Shown: positions 7,945 to 16,570 of the stretch, one piece after another
Layout of the letters: each line of letters starts with the position of its first letter
How positions within the stretch are numbered: position 1 is the first letter of the stretch
NCBI GenBank assembly: GCA_028875575.1
Contig: JAPPDF010000009.1
Span: 16,513-80,512 of the forward strand
Length of the DNA stretch: 64,000 bases
Direction: 5' to 3'
DNA from: Acidobacteriota bacterium
GTDB taxonomy: Bacteria; Acidobacteriota; Terriglobia; Versatilivoradales; Versatilivoraceae
The notes under the pieces: model-generated
The model's input: only the letters and a program-made list of their open reading frames with translations
What the model was told of the DNA's origin: nothing
Database searches by the model: none
Position numbers and translations under genes: made by a program

Positions 7945-9612
7945 TCAACCGGACTTGTAGTTCACCGACGCCTCCACCAGGCCCAGTCTCAGGGGGGTGG
8001 TCAGTTTGGGGGTGCGTTTCACCAGTCGAACCTGGATGACGTTGATTCCCTGCTTCAGGGGCGGGGTGGCGACGTCGTATTCCAGGGTCCCCGTCAGATA
8101 CTCTCCTTGGTAGGGACCGCGCCTCCTGTTCCAGTAGGAGACCAGGTCGAAGGAGGGGGACTGCTTGTCGGGCAGGCGCTCCCCGTTGAGATGGACCTCG
8201 ATCTGGTCTTCTAGGGTGCGGTTCTCGAACAGGAGGCGCAGCTTGACACTGTCCAGGGTGCCATTGCGCGTGGCCGATTCCAGGTCATCGGAAATCCTGA
8301 GTCGCAGGCGGGGGCCGCCTCCGGGCGGCGTCTCGGTGAGGTCCACCGGGAGCTGCACCGCCGGCACCGCCGATGAAAAGGCTGCGCCGTGGTTGTTCCA
8401 TGCGCCGGGGAACCAGCGTCGCTTGTCCATCTGGTAGCGTTTGTCCAGGGTGGCCAGCCGCTCGGGGTCGCCGATTTCCCGGAAAAACTGCCGCTTCCAA
8501 TCCGTTTCCTGGGCGAAGTAGTTGAACAGCTGCAGTCCGTCGGCCCCGCCCTGCCAGAAGCGCATGGCGATGGCTCGGTTGACGTCCAGGTCGGCAGTGG
8601 GTCCGCTCATGTAGCGGAGCAGCTCCAGTCCGCCCAGCACCCGGCAATCGGTGCCGCGGGCCGCCTCCACGAACGATTCGAAGGGCATGTCGAAGGGAAT
8701 GAAGCCCCCTCCCGCAATGAGCAGGTCCACCAGGCCCTCCCGGATCCAGGTGCGCACGTCCAGACCCACCCGCAGGGCGTCGGCGAAGGTGGGCGGGACC
8801 CGCATGGCCAGTTCGATCTTGCGGCCGGTCTCCCGGCTTACCTGGTCCCGGCGGCGCTTGATTTGCCGCAGCATGTCGGTCATGTGGTGGTGATTCTCCA
8901 CCGCCTCGTGCAACTTGAAAAAGGCCGGGTGCCGCATGAAGTCCAGCTCCACGCCGTCCACCTGAAATCGGGTGAAGACCTCGGTGATGGTGGCCGCCAT
9001 GTGCTCGCGGACTTCCGGGATGGCATAGTTCAAGCCCATGCGGATCCCCCATTCCTTGCTCTCCTTGGAATAGCCGGCGGGGTGCCCGATCAGCCATTGG
9101 GGGTGTTTGAGCCGAAACTCGCTGTGGTTGGGGGAGCTGGGATCCACGCCGTAGTGGCTGTTCATGCGAAAGGAGCCGAACAGGCCCATGCCTTCCTCCC
9201 GGCACACCTCGGCAAAGGTCGCCAGGGGCCCCTTGCCCGATTCAATGAGTCGCCGGACATTTTCGTAGACGCGCCATTCCCAGTCGCTTTTGAAGGTTCC
9301 GTGCCGGCGGCCGAAAACCTCGGCGACCTCGCTCTCATAGTGGTAGACCTCGCGGTCGCCCAGACAGAAGCAGATGGTATCGACCGGGGTTCCCTGGTAG
9401 GTCCGGACCACCTGGCGGAAGTGCTCGGCGGTCAGCGGAGGATCGCTCCCCATGATGGCGCCGTCGTGGTTGGACAGCATGCGGCGGCCCTTGTTACCGG
9501 CAGGAACGGGGCGGCCCCAGCCCGGATTCACAAGGGGCGAGGTCAAGCCTCCCAACCAGGGGCCGGCCAGCAAGCCGCCGCCGACTGTCTTGAGGAACCG
9601 TCTTCGTCTCAT
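7945..9612 (-). CDS. Tat-exported TIM-barrel protein, GHL10/glycosidase-like (family copy 2)
   Basis: A 555-residue protein. The ATG is preceded by GGAGGTGTC and opens a Tat signal (RRRRFLKTVGGGLLAGPW). The mature chain starts RRMLSNHDGAIMGSDPPLT, matching the DGR/EPPM segment of the other copies. The barrel signature is VDGVELDFMRHPAFF (about 220-234). The C-terminal region (from about residue 410) is a beta-rich domain ending in VEASVNYKSG, as in copies 3 and 4. It lies between the two enolase-superfamily genes, which suggests they act on a common substrate. A 190-bp dispersed repeat sits immediately upstream, starting 16 bases before the ATG. No enzyme activity can be proven. Confidence 0.65.
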   Translation of the reverse strand: MRRRRFLKTVGGGLLAGPWLGGLTSPLVNPGWGRPVPAGNKGRRMLSNHDGAIMGSDPPLTAEHFRQVVRTYQGTPVDTICFCLGDREVYHYESEVAEVFGRRHGTFKSDWEWRVYENVRRLIESGKGPLATFAEVCREEGMGLFGSFRMNSHYGVDPSSPNHSEFRLKHPQWLIGHPAGYSKESKEWGIRMGLNYAIPEVREHMAATITEVFTRFQVDGVELDFMRHPAFFKLHEAVENHHHMTDMLRQIKRRRDQVSRETGRKIELAMRVPPTFADALRVGLDVRTWIREGLVDLLIAGGGFIPFDMPFESFVEAARGTDCRVLGGLELLRYMSGPTADLDVNRAIAMRFWQGGADGLQLFNYFAQETDWKRQFFREIGDPERLATLDKRYQMDKRRWFPGAWNNHGAAFSSAVPAVQLPVDLTETPPGGGPRLRLRISDDLESATRNGTLDSVKLRLLFENRTLEDQIEVHLNGERLPDKQSPSFDLVSYWNRRRGPYQGEYLTGTLEYDVATPPLKQGINVIQVRLVKRTPKLTTPLRLGLVEASVNYKSG

Positions 9613-9628
9613 GACACCTCCTTGGGGC

Positions 9629-9817
9629 TCTTGCAAATTTCGGCAGGGGGACCATTACCGGAAATGGCCACAAAAGGCACAAAAACACAATTTGTGACCC
9701 TTGTGCTTTTTGTGGTTAGACAGGCCTTATCACCAGGTCGCACCCGATAATGACAATGGCAGAACCTCAGGTTTGCCGGCAAGATGACCTGCCCCGCCAC
9801 GAATTTTGCAAAAAGCT
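9629..9817 (-). repeat. 190-bp dispersed intergenic repeat, copy A
   Basis: On the minus strand it reads GAGCTTTTTGCAAAATTCG, then CGGCAAACCTGAGGTTCTGCC, CTGTCTAACCACAAAAAGCAC, TTGTGTTTTTGTGCC and GTGGCCATTTCCGGTAA. Copies B (11243-11406) and C (63658-63848) align along nearly the whole length. The segment CACAAATTGTGTTTTTGTG can form a hairpin. It lies between minus-strand genes and ends just upstream of the gene starting at 9612. Confidence 0.85.
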
Positions 9818-9849
9818 CCCTTTACAATTGAATCCACTGGCCGCATCGG

Positions 9850-11229
9850 TCAGGGCTTGCCGGATTGCTCCCACACCGGACCTTCCGCCGTGCGTTCCCA
9901 CATGGCCTCGAATTCCGCAGAACCGGTCTCGTCCCAGAAGTCGCTGACTACCGGATTGGCATAGCCCGGAACCGGCCCGGGGACGTCGGGCCCGAAGCCG
10001 GAGTATCTTTGCCCGAATCCGGGGGGATTGAGGAACCTCACGTTGGCCCCGGGAAGATCGGGGTCGAACCGGAAATAAATGCTGAGGCCGTCTTCATAGC
10101 GGGTCCGCACCAGGAAACGGGTTTGCCTGGGCCGCGGGGCCTGGGCCAGCCGCTTCAGCTTCTCCCGGTCGAGGCTGATCCCCAGCCCGGGTCCTTCCGG
10201 GAGCGCGACGCTTCCTCCCACCACGGGCATGTCCTCGCGCGTCACCTGCTCCTTCCAGAGATGGCACCCGTTGACATGGTCCAGGACGGCCATGGGAAAC
10301 ACGGCCACTTCATGGGCCAGGAAGGCCTGGTTGATGATGCCGCCCGTCTGTTGGAGCATGAAGGGCGTATTGGTCGACTCCGCCATGGCCGACAGCTTCA
10401 TGGCGTGGCCTACGGGAGCGTGGCCGCCCATGAAGCCGTCGCAGAGGCCGTCTCTCATGAAGACGTCGTGGGGGCCGTGGTGAATGAGGATGGGGATGGA
10501 GCACTTCTCCCGCAGCAGGCGATAGCCGCCGCGATCTTCGGAACGGAAAGGGTCTTCGATCCGTCCGGCGACGGGAAACTTTTCCAACTCCCGCAGCACC
10601 GGGTAGACGGCTTCGAAAGTGGAGTCCTCATTGAAGTCGTAGTGAATCTTGAAGCCGGGGGGAGCGACCTTCTGCATGGCCTCGGTCTGATCGATGGCGT
10701 TCTGCAGGACATCCACGTGGTACTTGAGCCAGTGGTAGCCACGCCGGGATACGTCAAGCACTTCCTCCGCCATTTCTTCAGGCGGCCGCGAGACGGTCCA
10801 GGCCGCCACCGGTATCCAGGAGCGCACCTTGGGTCCCAGGAGCTTCCAGGCGGGCAGACCCAGAAATTTCCCCATGAGGTCGTAAACCGCCATGTTCATG
10901 GGCAGGTTGCCGGTATCGGCCATCCAGTCGAACGGGTCGCTGCCCAGGTAGTCCTTGAACCGCCCCTTCCGCAGAGGGCCGCCGCTCTCTCCGTAACCCT
11001 CCAGTCCCGTGTCCGTCTTGACCACGTAGATGATGCGTCTCTGCAGGGAGAGTCCGTGATATCGGAAGAGCGTCTCGGCATTGTAGTCTTGAAAGGGGGC
11101 GACCACTTCGTGCTCCTCGATCTCGACGATTTTCATCCTCGCCCGGGCTTCGGACAAGAGGGAAAGGTGAAAAGGAGCCAGCCCCGCTCCCAGGGCGGCG
11201 GTCTTCAATAGACGGCGGCGATGGATCAT
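9850..11229 (-). CDS. Tat-exported enolase-superfamily (mandelate racemase-like) protein, copy 2
   Basis: A 459-residue paralogue of the protein at 6425-7804. The ATG opens a Tat signal (HRRRLLKTAALGAGLAPF); the spacing to a ribosome site is not convincing. The same landmarks are present: IVEIEEHEVVAPFQDYNAE, WLKYHVDVLQN, IHYDFNEDSTFEAV, GRIEDP, PILIHHGPHDVF, and near the C-terminus LNPPGFGQRYSGFGPDVPG. The odd His-His at the place of the third metal ligand is conserved in both copies, so it is a feature of this subfamily and not decay. It is the penultimate gene of the block that begins with the SDR pair and ends with the copy-1 enolase. The inferred activity is dehydration or epimerisation of a sugar acid outside the cytoplasm. 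Confidence 0.75.
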   Translation of the reverse strand: MIHRRRLLKTAALGAGLAPFHLSLLSEARARMKIVEIEEHEVVAPFQDYNAETLFRYHGLSLQRRIIYVVKTDTGLEGYGESGGPLRKGRFKDYLGSDPFDWMADTGNLPMNMAVYDLMGKFLGLPAWKLLGPKVRSWIPVAAWTVSRPPEEMAEEVLDVSRRGYHWLKYHVDVLQNAIDQTEAMQKVAPPGFKIHYDFNEDSTFEAVYPVLRELEKFPVAGRIEDPFRSEDRGGYRLLREKCSIPILIHHGPHDVFMRDGLCDGFMGGHAPVGHAMKLSAMAESTNTPFMLQQTGGIINQAFLAHEVAVFPMAVLDHVNGCHLWKEQVTREDMPVVGGSVALPEGPGLGISLDREKLKRLAQAPRPRQTRFLVRTRYEDGLSIYFRFDPDLPGANVRFLNPPGFGQRYSGFGPDVPGPVPGYANPVVSDFWDETGSAEFEAMWERTAEGPVWEQSGKP

Positions 11230-11242
11230 GGGTCTGTCCGTT

Positions 11243-11406
11243 GAGCTATTTGCAATATTCGCGGCGGGGCAGGTCATTGTCCCGGCGAACCTGAGGTTCT
11301 GCCTATTTCAATTTCGGGTGCGACCTGGCGACCAAGGCTGTCTAACCCCAAAAGGCACAAATGTCACAAGTTGTGTTTCTGTGCCTATTGTGGCCATTGC
11401 CGTAAG
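11243..11406 (+). repeat. 190-bp dispersed intergenic repeat, copy B
   Basis: It reads GAGCTATTTGCAATATTCG, CGGCGAACCTGAGGTTCTGCC, GGCTGTCTAACCCC, TTGTGTTTCTGTGCC and GTGGCCATTGCCG. It aligns with copies A and C, with more mismatches. It fills the gap between the enolase-like gene and the SDR gene, starting 14 bases upstream of the former's start codon. Confidence 0.8.
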
Positions 11407-11432
11407 CCCATGGATACAGAGTCGGAAGGCCT

Positions 11433-12161
11433 TCAGGGCCGGCGCCAGAGGTAGGCCAGGTCGTCCTTGGGCTTGAAGCCCAGCACCCGCCTGGTCTTTT
11501 CGTTGAGAAATTTCCCCTGGGGCATGTCCGCGCAGATGAAGAAGATTTCGCAGCGGGAAGGCAGCCGGTCCAGTTCGATCTCCAGGCCGAGCCGGAAGGC
11601 CTCACCGGCGTCGTCCCAGGAGACGATGAAGGGCACTCCTCCCGAGCCCCGCTTCACCTGCTTGGGATCGCGAAAGTTGTAGAACAGGTAGTCCAGGACG
11701 TAGACGTCGTGGTGTTGGCTGAACACCCGGCAGATCTCCTGGCCCAGGGACTTGGTCAGGGCGTAGAGGATGGTGCTGGGGTGGGGAGGGACGTCGGGCG
11801 TGATGCCGTGGTCGATGCCCTCGTAGAGGGGACCGGTGATGGTGAAGTGGGGTCCGGTGTTGATGACCCGGCGAATCCCATGGTCCACGGCCGCCTGCAT
11901 GATGTTGTAGCAGCCCAGGGCGTTCACGTCGAAGGCGATCCGCCGGTGCTCCCTCAGCACCGAAAGGTTGAGGATGGCGTCCATCCCCTCGGCGGCACGC
12001 TGCACCTGCTCCATGGAGCTGACATCCACCCTCCGGAAGGGATGGGGCGTGTCCTCCTTGGGGGGCTTTATATCGGTGAGCAGGAGTTGGTGGTGGTCCT
12101 CTAGCGCCTTGACCACGTGAGGTCCCAGGTAGCCGGTGGCGCCGATGATGAGCACTTTCAT
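11433..12161 (-). CDS. NAD-dependent epimerase/dehydratase family (extended SDR)
   Basis: A 242-residue cytoplasmic extended-SDR protein. The N-terminal MKVLIIGATGYLGPHVVKAL carries the GxxGxxG nucleotide-binding motif, DI at the end of strand 2 suggests NAD preference, and the catalytic YxxxK is in LYALTKSLGQEIC (about residues 135-147). It is shorter than typical sugar epimerases (about 310), so the C-terminal substrate lobe is reduced, as in uronate-dehydrogenase-like members. It lies 21 bases downstream of the Tat-type SDR gene, probably in one operon. Likely role: oxidation or epimerisation of a sugar or uronic acid produced by the neighbours. The substrate is unknown. Confidence 0.8.
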   Translation of the reverse strand: MKVLIIGATGYLGPHVVKALEDHHQLLLTDIKPPKEDTPHPFRRVDVSSMEQVQRAAEGMDAILNLSVLREHRRIAFDVNALGCYNIMQAAVDHGIRRVINTGPHFTITGPLYEGIDHGITPDVPPHPSTILYALTKSLGQEICRVFSQHHDVYVLDYLFYNFRDPKQVKRGSGGVPFIVSWDDAGEAFRLGLEIELDRLPSRCEIFFICADMPQGKFLNEKTRRVLGFKPKDDLAYLWRRP

Positions 12162-12182
12162 GGACTTGACCTGATATTCTCC

Positions 12183-12980
12183 TCAGGGCCTGAACGAGGG
12201 CCGGTAGCCCAATGCCCCCTTGGCGTTGGCGACCGGAAAGCGGGAGCCGGGGAACTCCGACTGCACGTGGAAGATTCTCCAGCGGCCTACTCCCTGGGCG
12301 TGGTCGGAGAGCTTGGCGTCCAGGGCGCCGGCGACTGCCTGTGCCACTTCCCGTTCCTCCACCCACAGGGGGTCGGCGGCTTGTCCCTTGACGGCCGCGG
12401 CCTTTATCACCTTGCCGAGTCGAAGCACGATCACCTGCAGCTTTTGTTCCCGGGCGAACTCCCGGCAGGTGTACTCGCCCAGGTGCTTGGCCAGCACGGA
12501 CGGCCGGGTGGTGGGAAGCGGCCGCCAGCGTTCGCTGACCAGGAAGTCCTCCTCGTAGCCCGTCATCAGCTCCAGTGTGCTGAGAAAGAGAAGACGGTCG
12601 ACCCCGGCGTCCACGGCGGCCCTGGCCAGGTTGTAGGTCCTGCGGGTCAGGTGGTCGATCTGTTCCCGCTCGTCCGCGCCCGCAGGCGGCTCGGCCACGT
12701 GGACGATGGCCTCCACCCCCTGCACCAGCTCGTCGGTGGCCGAGTCGTGATCCAGTTGGCAGGCAGTGAAGGGGAAACGGCTGGGGACAGCCGTCAGACC
12801 GGTGAGCCGAACACCGCGGTCGCGGCTGAGGTGGTCGGCAATGACCTGGGCCAGCTCCGTCTCACCGCTGGTGATCAGGACCCGGCGCTCGCTTTGGGAG
12901 GAAGCCCGAGCTTCCCGGTCGAGACTGCTGCCGCCCGTCAAGAGAATTCCAGCTCCCTGCAAGAAGTGACGTCGATTCAT
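12183..12980 (-). CDS. Tat-signal SDR-like protein with degenerate active site
   Basis: A 265-residue protein related to the NAD-dependent epimerase family. It starts with a Tat-type signal (MNRRHFLQGAGILLTGG), so it is probably exported. The glycine-rich motif is degenerate: VLITSGETELAQVIADHL stands where GxxGxxG is expected. The YxxxK position reads SVLAKHLGEYTC, with serine in place of tyrosine. LLFLSTLELMTG matches the strand-5 serine region. Its ATG overlaps the stop of the TIM-barrel gene by 4 bases (ATGA), so translation is likely coupled. Loss of both motifs suggests it no longer works as a classical dehydrogenase; a binding or structural role next to the intact SDR is an inference. 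Confidence 0.7.
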   Translation of the reverse strand: MNRRHFLQGAGILLTGGSSLDREARASSQSERRVLITSGETELAQVIADHLSRDRGVRLTGLTAVPSRFPFTACQLDHDSATDELVQGVEAIVHVAEPPAGADEREQIDHLTRRTYNLARAAVDAGVDRLLFLSTLELMTGYEEDFLVSERWRPLPTTRPSVLAKHLGEYTCREFAREQKLQVIVLRLGKVIKAAAVKGQAADPLWVEEREVAQAVAGALDAKLSDHAQGVGRWRIFHVQSEFPGSRFPVANAKGALGYRPSFRP

Positions 12981-14671
12981 GCCTTCCCATGCCGATCGTT
13001 GAGACTTTCCCGCTCGCCCAGATCGGTCTCCGAGTCCCGCCGCATGTTCTTCCCCAGCAGGTACTTGATCTCCACTTCCAGGTTGCTCACCGCGATCTGA
13101 GGCGTGACCTCCGGGTCCCGCTGCTTCAGTTCCACCTCCAGGCGGTTCAGGCCCCTGGCCGGCCAGTGGTCCGCGTCCAGCTTGTAAACATACCAGTAAC
13201 CGAACTGGAAGAAGCGCGGGATCTTGAGCTTAAACATTTCGTTGATCTTGCGCAACCTCGAATCGGGAAGCGGCTTCCCGTTCAGCCGGAAGACGATGCG
13301 GTCCAGCTCGGTGGTGTTGGACATCCGGACCCGCAACAGGACCTGGTGAACCCGCCCCGTCCTGGCCCAACGCGTCAGCTCGTCGCTGATCCTGAATTCC
13401 AGGCTCACCGGCCGGTCGACTTCCAGCTCCGCCGGGAGATGCCGCCCGCCCCGGTCGGGGTAGCGTCCCGTGGTCGTCTGCAGGAAATAGTATTTGTCCC
13501 GGGGAGCCATGACATCGGGATGGGGCAGCTCCCTTAGCCGCTCGTAAAAGGAGCTCCGGTAGGGCCAGGTGCTGAACCACTGGGCCACGTAGAGCCCGTC
13601 CACCCCCTGGTCCCACAGATTACAGGCGGCGGCCCGGGTGACGGGGAGGGTGGACTCCATCAGGCGATCGGAATCCACCGTGCTGGGGAGGTAGCCGTGA
13701 ACGCGGCAAGAGGATCCACGCGCGGCCGACAGCATCGGCCCCAGGTCCAGCATCGGATCGAAACGGCCGGGCCCCTGCGGGACGAGCACGTCCACGATGC
13801 CTTGCCGCAGCCATTCCCGGATGTCCATGCCCACCGATTCGCACTGCTCCAGGCTGGCCGGCACTCGCAGCACCAGTTCGCGCCCCTCCCCGCTCCGCTT
13901 CACCGCCCGGTATACCCGCCGGATCCACTCGGTCATGATCCGGCGCCCGGGCTCGACCTCGTCGGGGCGGAAGTAGTAGGGCATGTAGTTGAGCTGCAGC
14001 TCGAAGCCGTCCACCGGGTAGCGCTGCAGCGTTTCCTCGATCAGGGCGAACCGCTCCCGGCGCACTGCCTCGTGCTTGAAGTCCAGACCGTGGAAACCGG
14101 GGAAGGACGGATCCACTCCGCCCCCGGCGCCGAATTCCAGGTGGCGGTGGTTCAGGCGGAACTCAGAGGCGCGGGTGTCCTCCCCGCGCTTTCCGGTCCC
14201 CTGCTGGACCAGCAGCACCGGGTAGATCAGCATTCCCCGGCTCCGGGCCCGGTCGCAGACGACGCGGAGCGGGTCCTGGCCGGCCCGGATCAGGCCCTTG
14301 GCGTTCTGGTAGGCGCGGCGGAAGATGAGGTGGGGCCATTTGCTGTTCCTGAGGTGGTCTCCCCAGAGCTCGCCCACCCGGGTGTCGTGCAGCACGGTGC
14401 GGCCGTCACCCATGGTGAACATCAGGGCTTCCACCGGGGTCCCCAGCAATTCGTCCACGGCCGACTCGAACTGCTCCTTTCGCATGGGGGGCTCGTACAT
14501 GTAGATGAGGGGATGACGGCCGTCGTGGTAGAACATGATGCGGGGCTTGCGGTCTGCCCCGCCGTCAGCCGAAGCGGAGGCTTGCACCGCCCGCGCGTGC
14601 GGGGAAGGGGAGGCCGCCCCGCCGGCGAGGCCGGCTGCGGCAGCTGTCTGGAAGAAGCGGCGCCGTTTCAT
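12977..14671 (-). CDS. Tat-exported TIM-barrel protein, GHL10/glycosidase-like (family copy 3)
   Basis: A 564-residue protein with a Tat signal (KRRRFFQTAAAAGLAGGAA). I chose the ATG over an in-frame GTG 15 bases upstream because it puts the twin arginine near the N-terminus. Conserved blocks are MFYHDGRHPLIYMYEPPM, then PVEALMFTMGDGRTVLHDT, YPVDGFELQLNYMPYYF (about 210-226) and WDQGVDGLYVAQWFSTWPY. The C-terminal 130 residues form a beta-domain with LNGKPLPDSRLRKINEMF. It is clearly a recent duplicate of the next gene (copy 4). In these copies the Asp/His after DGxEL seen in copies 1 and 2 is replaced, so the candidate catalytic set is reduced to Glu plus tyrosines. Confidence 0.65.
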   Translation of the reverse strand: MKRRRFFQTAAAAGLAGGAASPSPHARAVQASASADGGADRKPRIMFYHDGRHPLIYMYEPPMRKEQFESAVDELLGTPVEALMFTMGDGRTVLHDTRVGELWGDHLRNSKWPHLIFRRAYQNAKGLIRAGQDPLRVVCDRARSRGMLIYPVLLVQQGTGKRGEDTRASEFRLNHRHLEFGAGGGVDPSFPGFHGLDFKHEAVRRERFALIEETLQRYPVDGFELQLNYMPYYFRPDEVEPGRRIMTEWIRRVYRAVKRSGEGRELVLRVPASLEQCESVGMDIREWLRQGIVDVLVPQGPGRFDPMLDLGPMLSAARGSSCRVHGYLPSTVDSDRLMESTLPVTRAAACNLWDQGVDGLYVAQWFSTWPYRSSFYERLRELPHPDVMAPRDKYYFLQTTTGRYPDRGGRHLPAELEVDRPVSLEFRISDELTRWARTGRVHQVLLRVRMSNTTELDRIVFRLNGKPLPDSRLRKINEMFKLKIPRFFQFGYWYVYKLDADHWPARGLNRLEVELKQRDPEVTPQIAVSNLEVEIKYLLGKNMRRDSETDLGERESLNDRHGKA

Positions 14672-14720
14672 GGGTTGCTTCACCACCCCGGGGCGTCAGG
14701 ATCCCCAGGGGTTGCAGACC

Positions 14721-16421
14721 TCAGTCTGTCAGGGACTGCACTTCACCCAGGTCGGGGTCCTGTCCCCGGTGAAAGTTCTTGCCCATCAGGTACTTGATGT
14801 CCAGCTCCAGGTCTCTCAGGAAGATCTGGGGAGTGATGTCGGGATCTCTTTGGGCCAGGGTGATCTCCACCGTGTTGCTGCCCTTGCGCGGCCAGTGGCT
14901 GCGGTCCAGCCGGTAGATGTGCCAGTAGCAGTTGTTGACCCGGTAGCGCGGCGCCACCATGCGGTAGAGCTGATTGATCTTGCGCAAGCCGGACACGGGA
15001 AGGGCCTTCCCGTTCAGGCGAAAGCTGAACCGGTCCAGCTCGGTGGAATTGATCACTCTGGCCCGCAGCAGGACTTCATGGACGCGGCCGTCCTTGTGCC
15101 AGCGGAGCAGATCGTCGCTGACGGTCATCTCCACCTTGACCGGCCGGTTGACCTTCAGATCGGCCGGCAACTGCATGGAGAGTCCGGGCTCGGTGGAAGG
15201 ACTGGGGTAACGGCCGGTCATGGTGGTCACGAAGTAGGTCTTGTCCTTGGGGGCCATTACCTCGGGATAGGGGAGCTCGCGCAGCTTTTCGTAGAAGTCT
15301 CCCTCGTAGGGCCAGTTGCTGAACCAATGGGCCAGGTAGAGCCCGTCGACGCCCTGGTCCCAGTAGTTGCAGGCCGCGGCCCGTATCATCTTGACGGTGG
15401 CCTCGCCCAGCCGATCGGAGTCGACGTGGCTGTGGATGGCCGCGTGGACTCGGCACGGGGATCCCTTGGCGGCCGCCACCAGGGGGCGGAAGTCGGCGTT
15501 CTGGTCCACCAGCTCGGGACCCGAGAAGTTTTGGCCGATGAGCACGTCCACGATTCCCTGGCGGATCCATTCCCGGACGTCGAGCCCCACCGAGTAGCAA
15601 CCCTCGATGCTGGTGGGAATGCGGATGGCCAGCTCGCGCTGGGCGCCGCTCTGCTTGACGGCGCGGTGCACCCGGGCGACCCACTCCGTCATGATGGGGC
15701 GCCCCGCATCCACCTCGTCCGGCCGGAAATAGTAGGGCATGTAGTCGAGCTGAAGCTCGAAGCCGTCCACCGGGTAGCGGTTCAGGGTTTCCTCGACCAG
15801 GGCGAACCGCTCGTTCCGCACTTCGTCGTGCTTGAAGTCCAGGCCGTGGAATCCCGGAAACTCGGGATCCACCCCGCCGCCGGCCCCAATCTCCAGGTGA
15901 GTGTTGTCGAATCGAAAATCCGAGCCACGGGTGTCTGTTCCCCGCTTGCCGGTGCCCTGCTGAACCAGCAGCACCGGGTAGATCAGGATCCCCTTGGCCC
16001 TGGCCCGGTCGCAAACGACGCGCAGCGGATCGTGTCCGGCGTCGATGAGCCCCCGGGCGTTCTGGTGGGCCCGCCGGAAGATCAGGTGTGGCCATTTCTT
16101 GACGTTGTGCCCCCACAGTTCGCCCACTTGGGTGTCGTGCAGCACCGTCCGGCCGTCTCCCATGGTGAACATGATGGCTTCGATGGGGGTCCCCAGCAGC
16201 TCGTCCACGGCCGTTTCGAACTCTTCCTTCTGCATGGGAGGTTCGTACATGTAGATCAGCGGGTGCCGCCCGTCGTGGTAGAACATCATGGTGGGCTTTC
16301 GACCGGACGAATCGGTGGGTGCCGGTTTCGGGCCCGGTTGAGCCGCAGCCTTCTTGGCCCCCAACAGGCCGAGTGAGGCGGCGCCGGCCAAGGTTCTCGA
16401 GAGGAAGCTTCTTCGTCGCAT
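14721..16421 (-). CDS. Tat-exported TIM-barrel protein, GHL10/glycosidase-like (family copy 4)
   Basis: A 566-residue protein. AAGGAGTG lies 6 bases before the ATG, and the N-terminus is a Tat signal (RRRSFLSRTLAGAASLGLLG) ending near AAAQP. It shares MFYHDGRHPLIYMYEPPM, IEAIMFTMGDGRTVLHDT, YPVDGFELQLDYMPYYF and WDQGVDGLYLAHWFSNWPY with copy 3, and identity looks above 55% over the full length, indicating a tandem duplication. Several extra mid-protein residues (GQNFSGPELVDQN) form a variable loop, probably at the top of the barrel where substrate would bind. Spacing to copy 3 is only 49 bases, consistent with one transcript. Confidence 0.65.
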   Translation of the reverse strand: MRRRSFLSRTLAGAASLGLLGAKKAAAQPGPKPAPTDSSGRKPTMMFYHDGRHPLIYMYEPPMQKEEFETAVDELLGTPIEAIMFTMGDGRTVLHDTQVGELWGHNVKKWPHLIFRRAHQNARGLIDAGHDPLRVVCDRARAKGILIYPVLLVQQGTGKRGTDTRGSDFRFDNTHLEIGAGGGVDPEFPGFHGLDFKHDEVRNERFALVEETLNRYPVDGFELQLDYMPYYFRPDEVDAGRPIMTEWVARVHRAVKQSGAQRELAIRIPTSIEGCYSVGLDVREWIRQGIVDVLIGQNFSGPELVDQNADFRPLVAAAKGSPCRVHAAIHSHVDSDRLGEATVKMIRAAACNYWDQGVDGLYLAHWFSNWPYEGDFYEKLRELPYPEVMAPKDKTYFVTTMTGRYPSPSTEPGLSMQLPADLKVNRPVKVEMTVSDDLLRWHKDGRVHEVLLRARVINSTELDRFSFRLNGKALPVSGLRKINQLYRMVAPRYRVNNCYWHIYRLDRSHWPRKGSNTVEITLAQRDPDITPQIFLRDLELDIKYLMGKNFHRGQDPDLGEVQSLTD

Positions 16422-16570
16422 CGTGGTTCACTCCTTCTGACAAAAAAGGATTGCAGGGTTTCCATCGGCTGGCGCCAACGGATGAATCCGGACACCGCTT
16501 TGGGGGTTCACTCAAACTGCCGGGACAACATCGCCCGGGAGGGAGGGCGCCCCGCCCGCATCCGGTCCGT

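Noticed and set aside
8389..9750. Long open frame on the plus strand opposite the TIM-barrel gene
   Set aside because: It is a shadow of the minus-strand gene in high-GC DNA: low-complexity Gly/Pro/Arg/His sequence, no ribosome site and no recognisable domain.
9865..11211. Long open frame opposite the enolase-like gene
   Set aside because: It mirrors the minus-strand gene over its whole length; the opposite frame encodes a family protein with intact motifs.
14535..16376. 613-residue plus-strand open frame across copies 3 and 4 of the TIM-barrel family
   Set aside because: It crosses the boundary between two well-supported minus-strand genes and has His/Val/Gly-rich non-protein-like composition.
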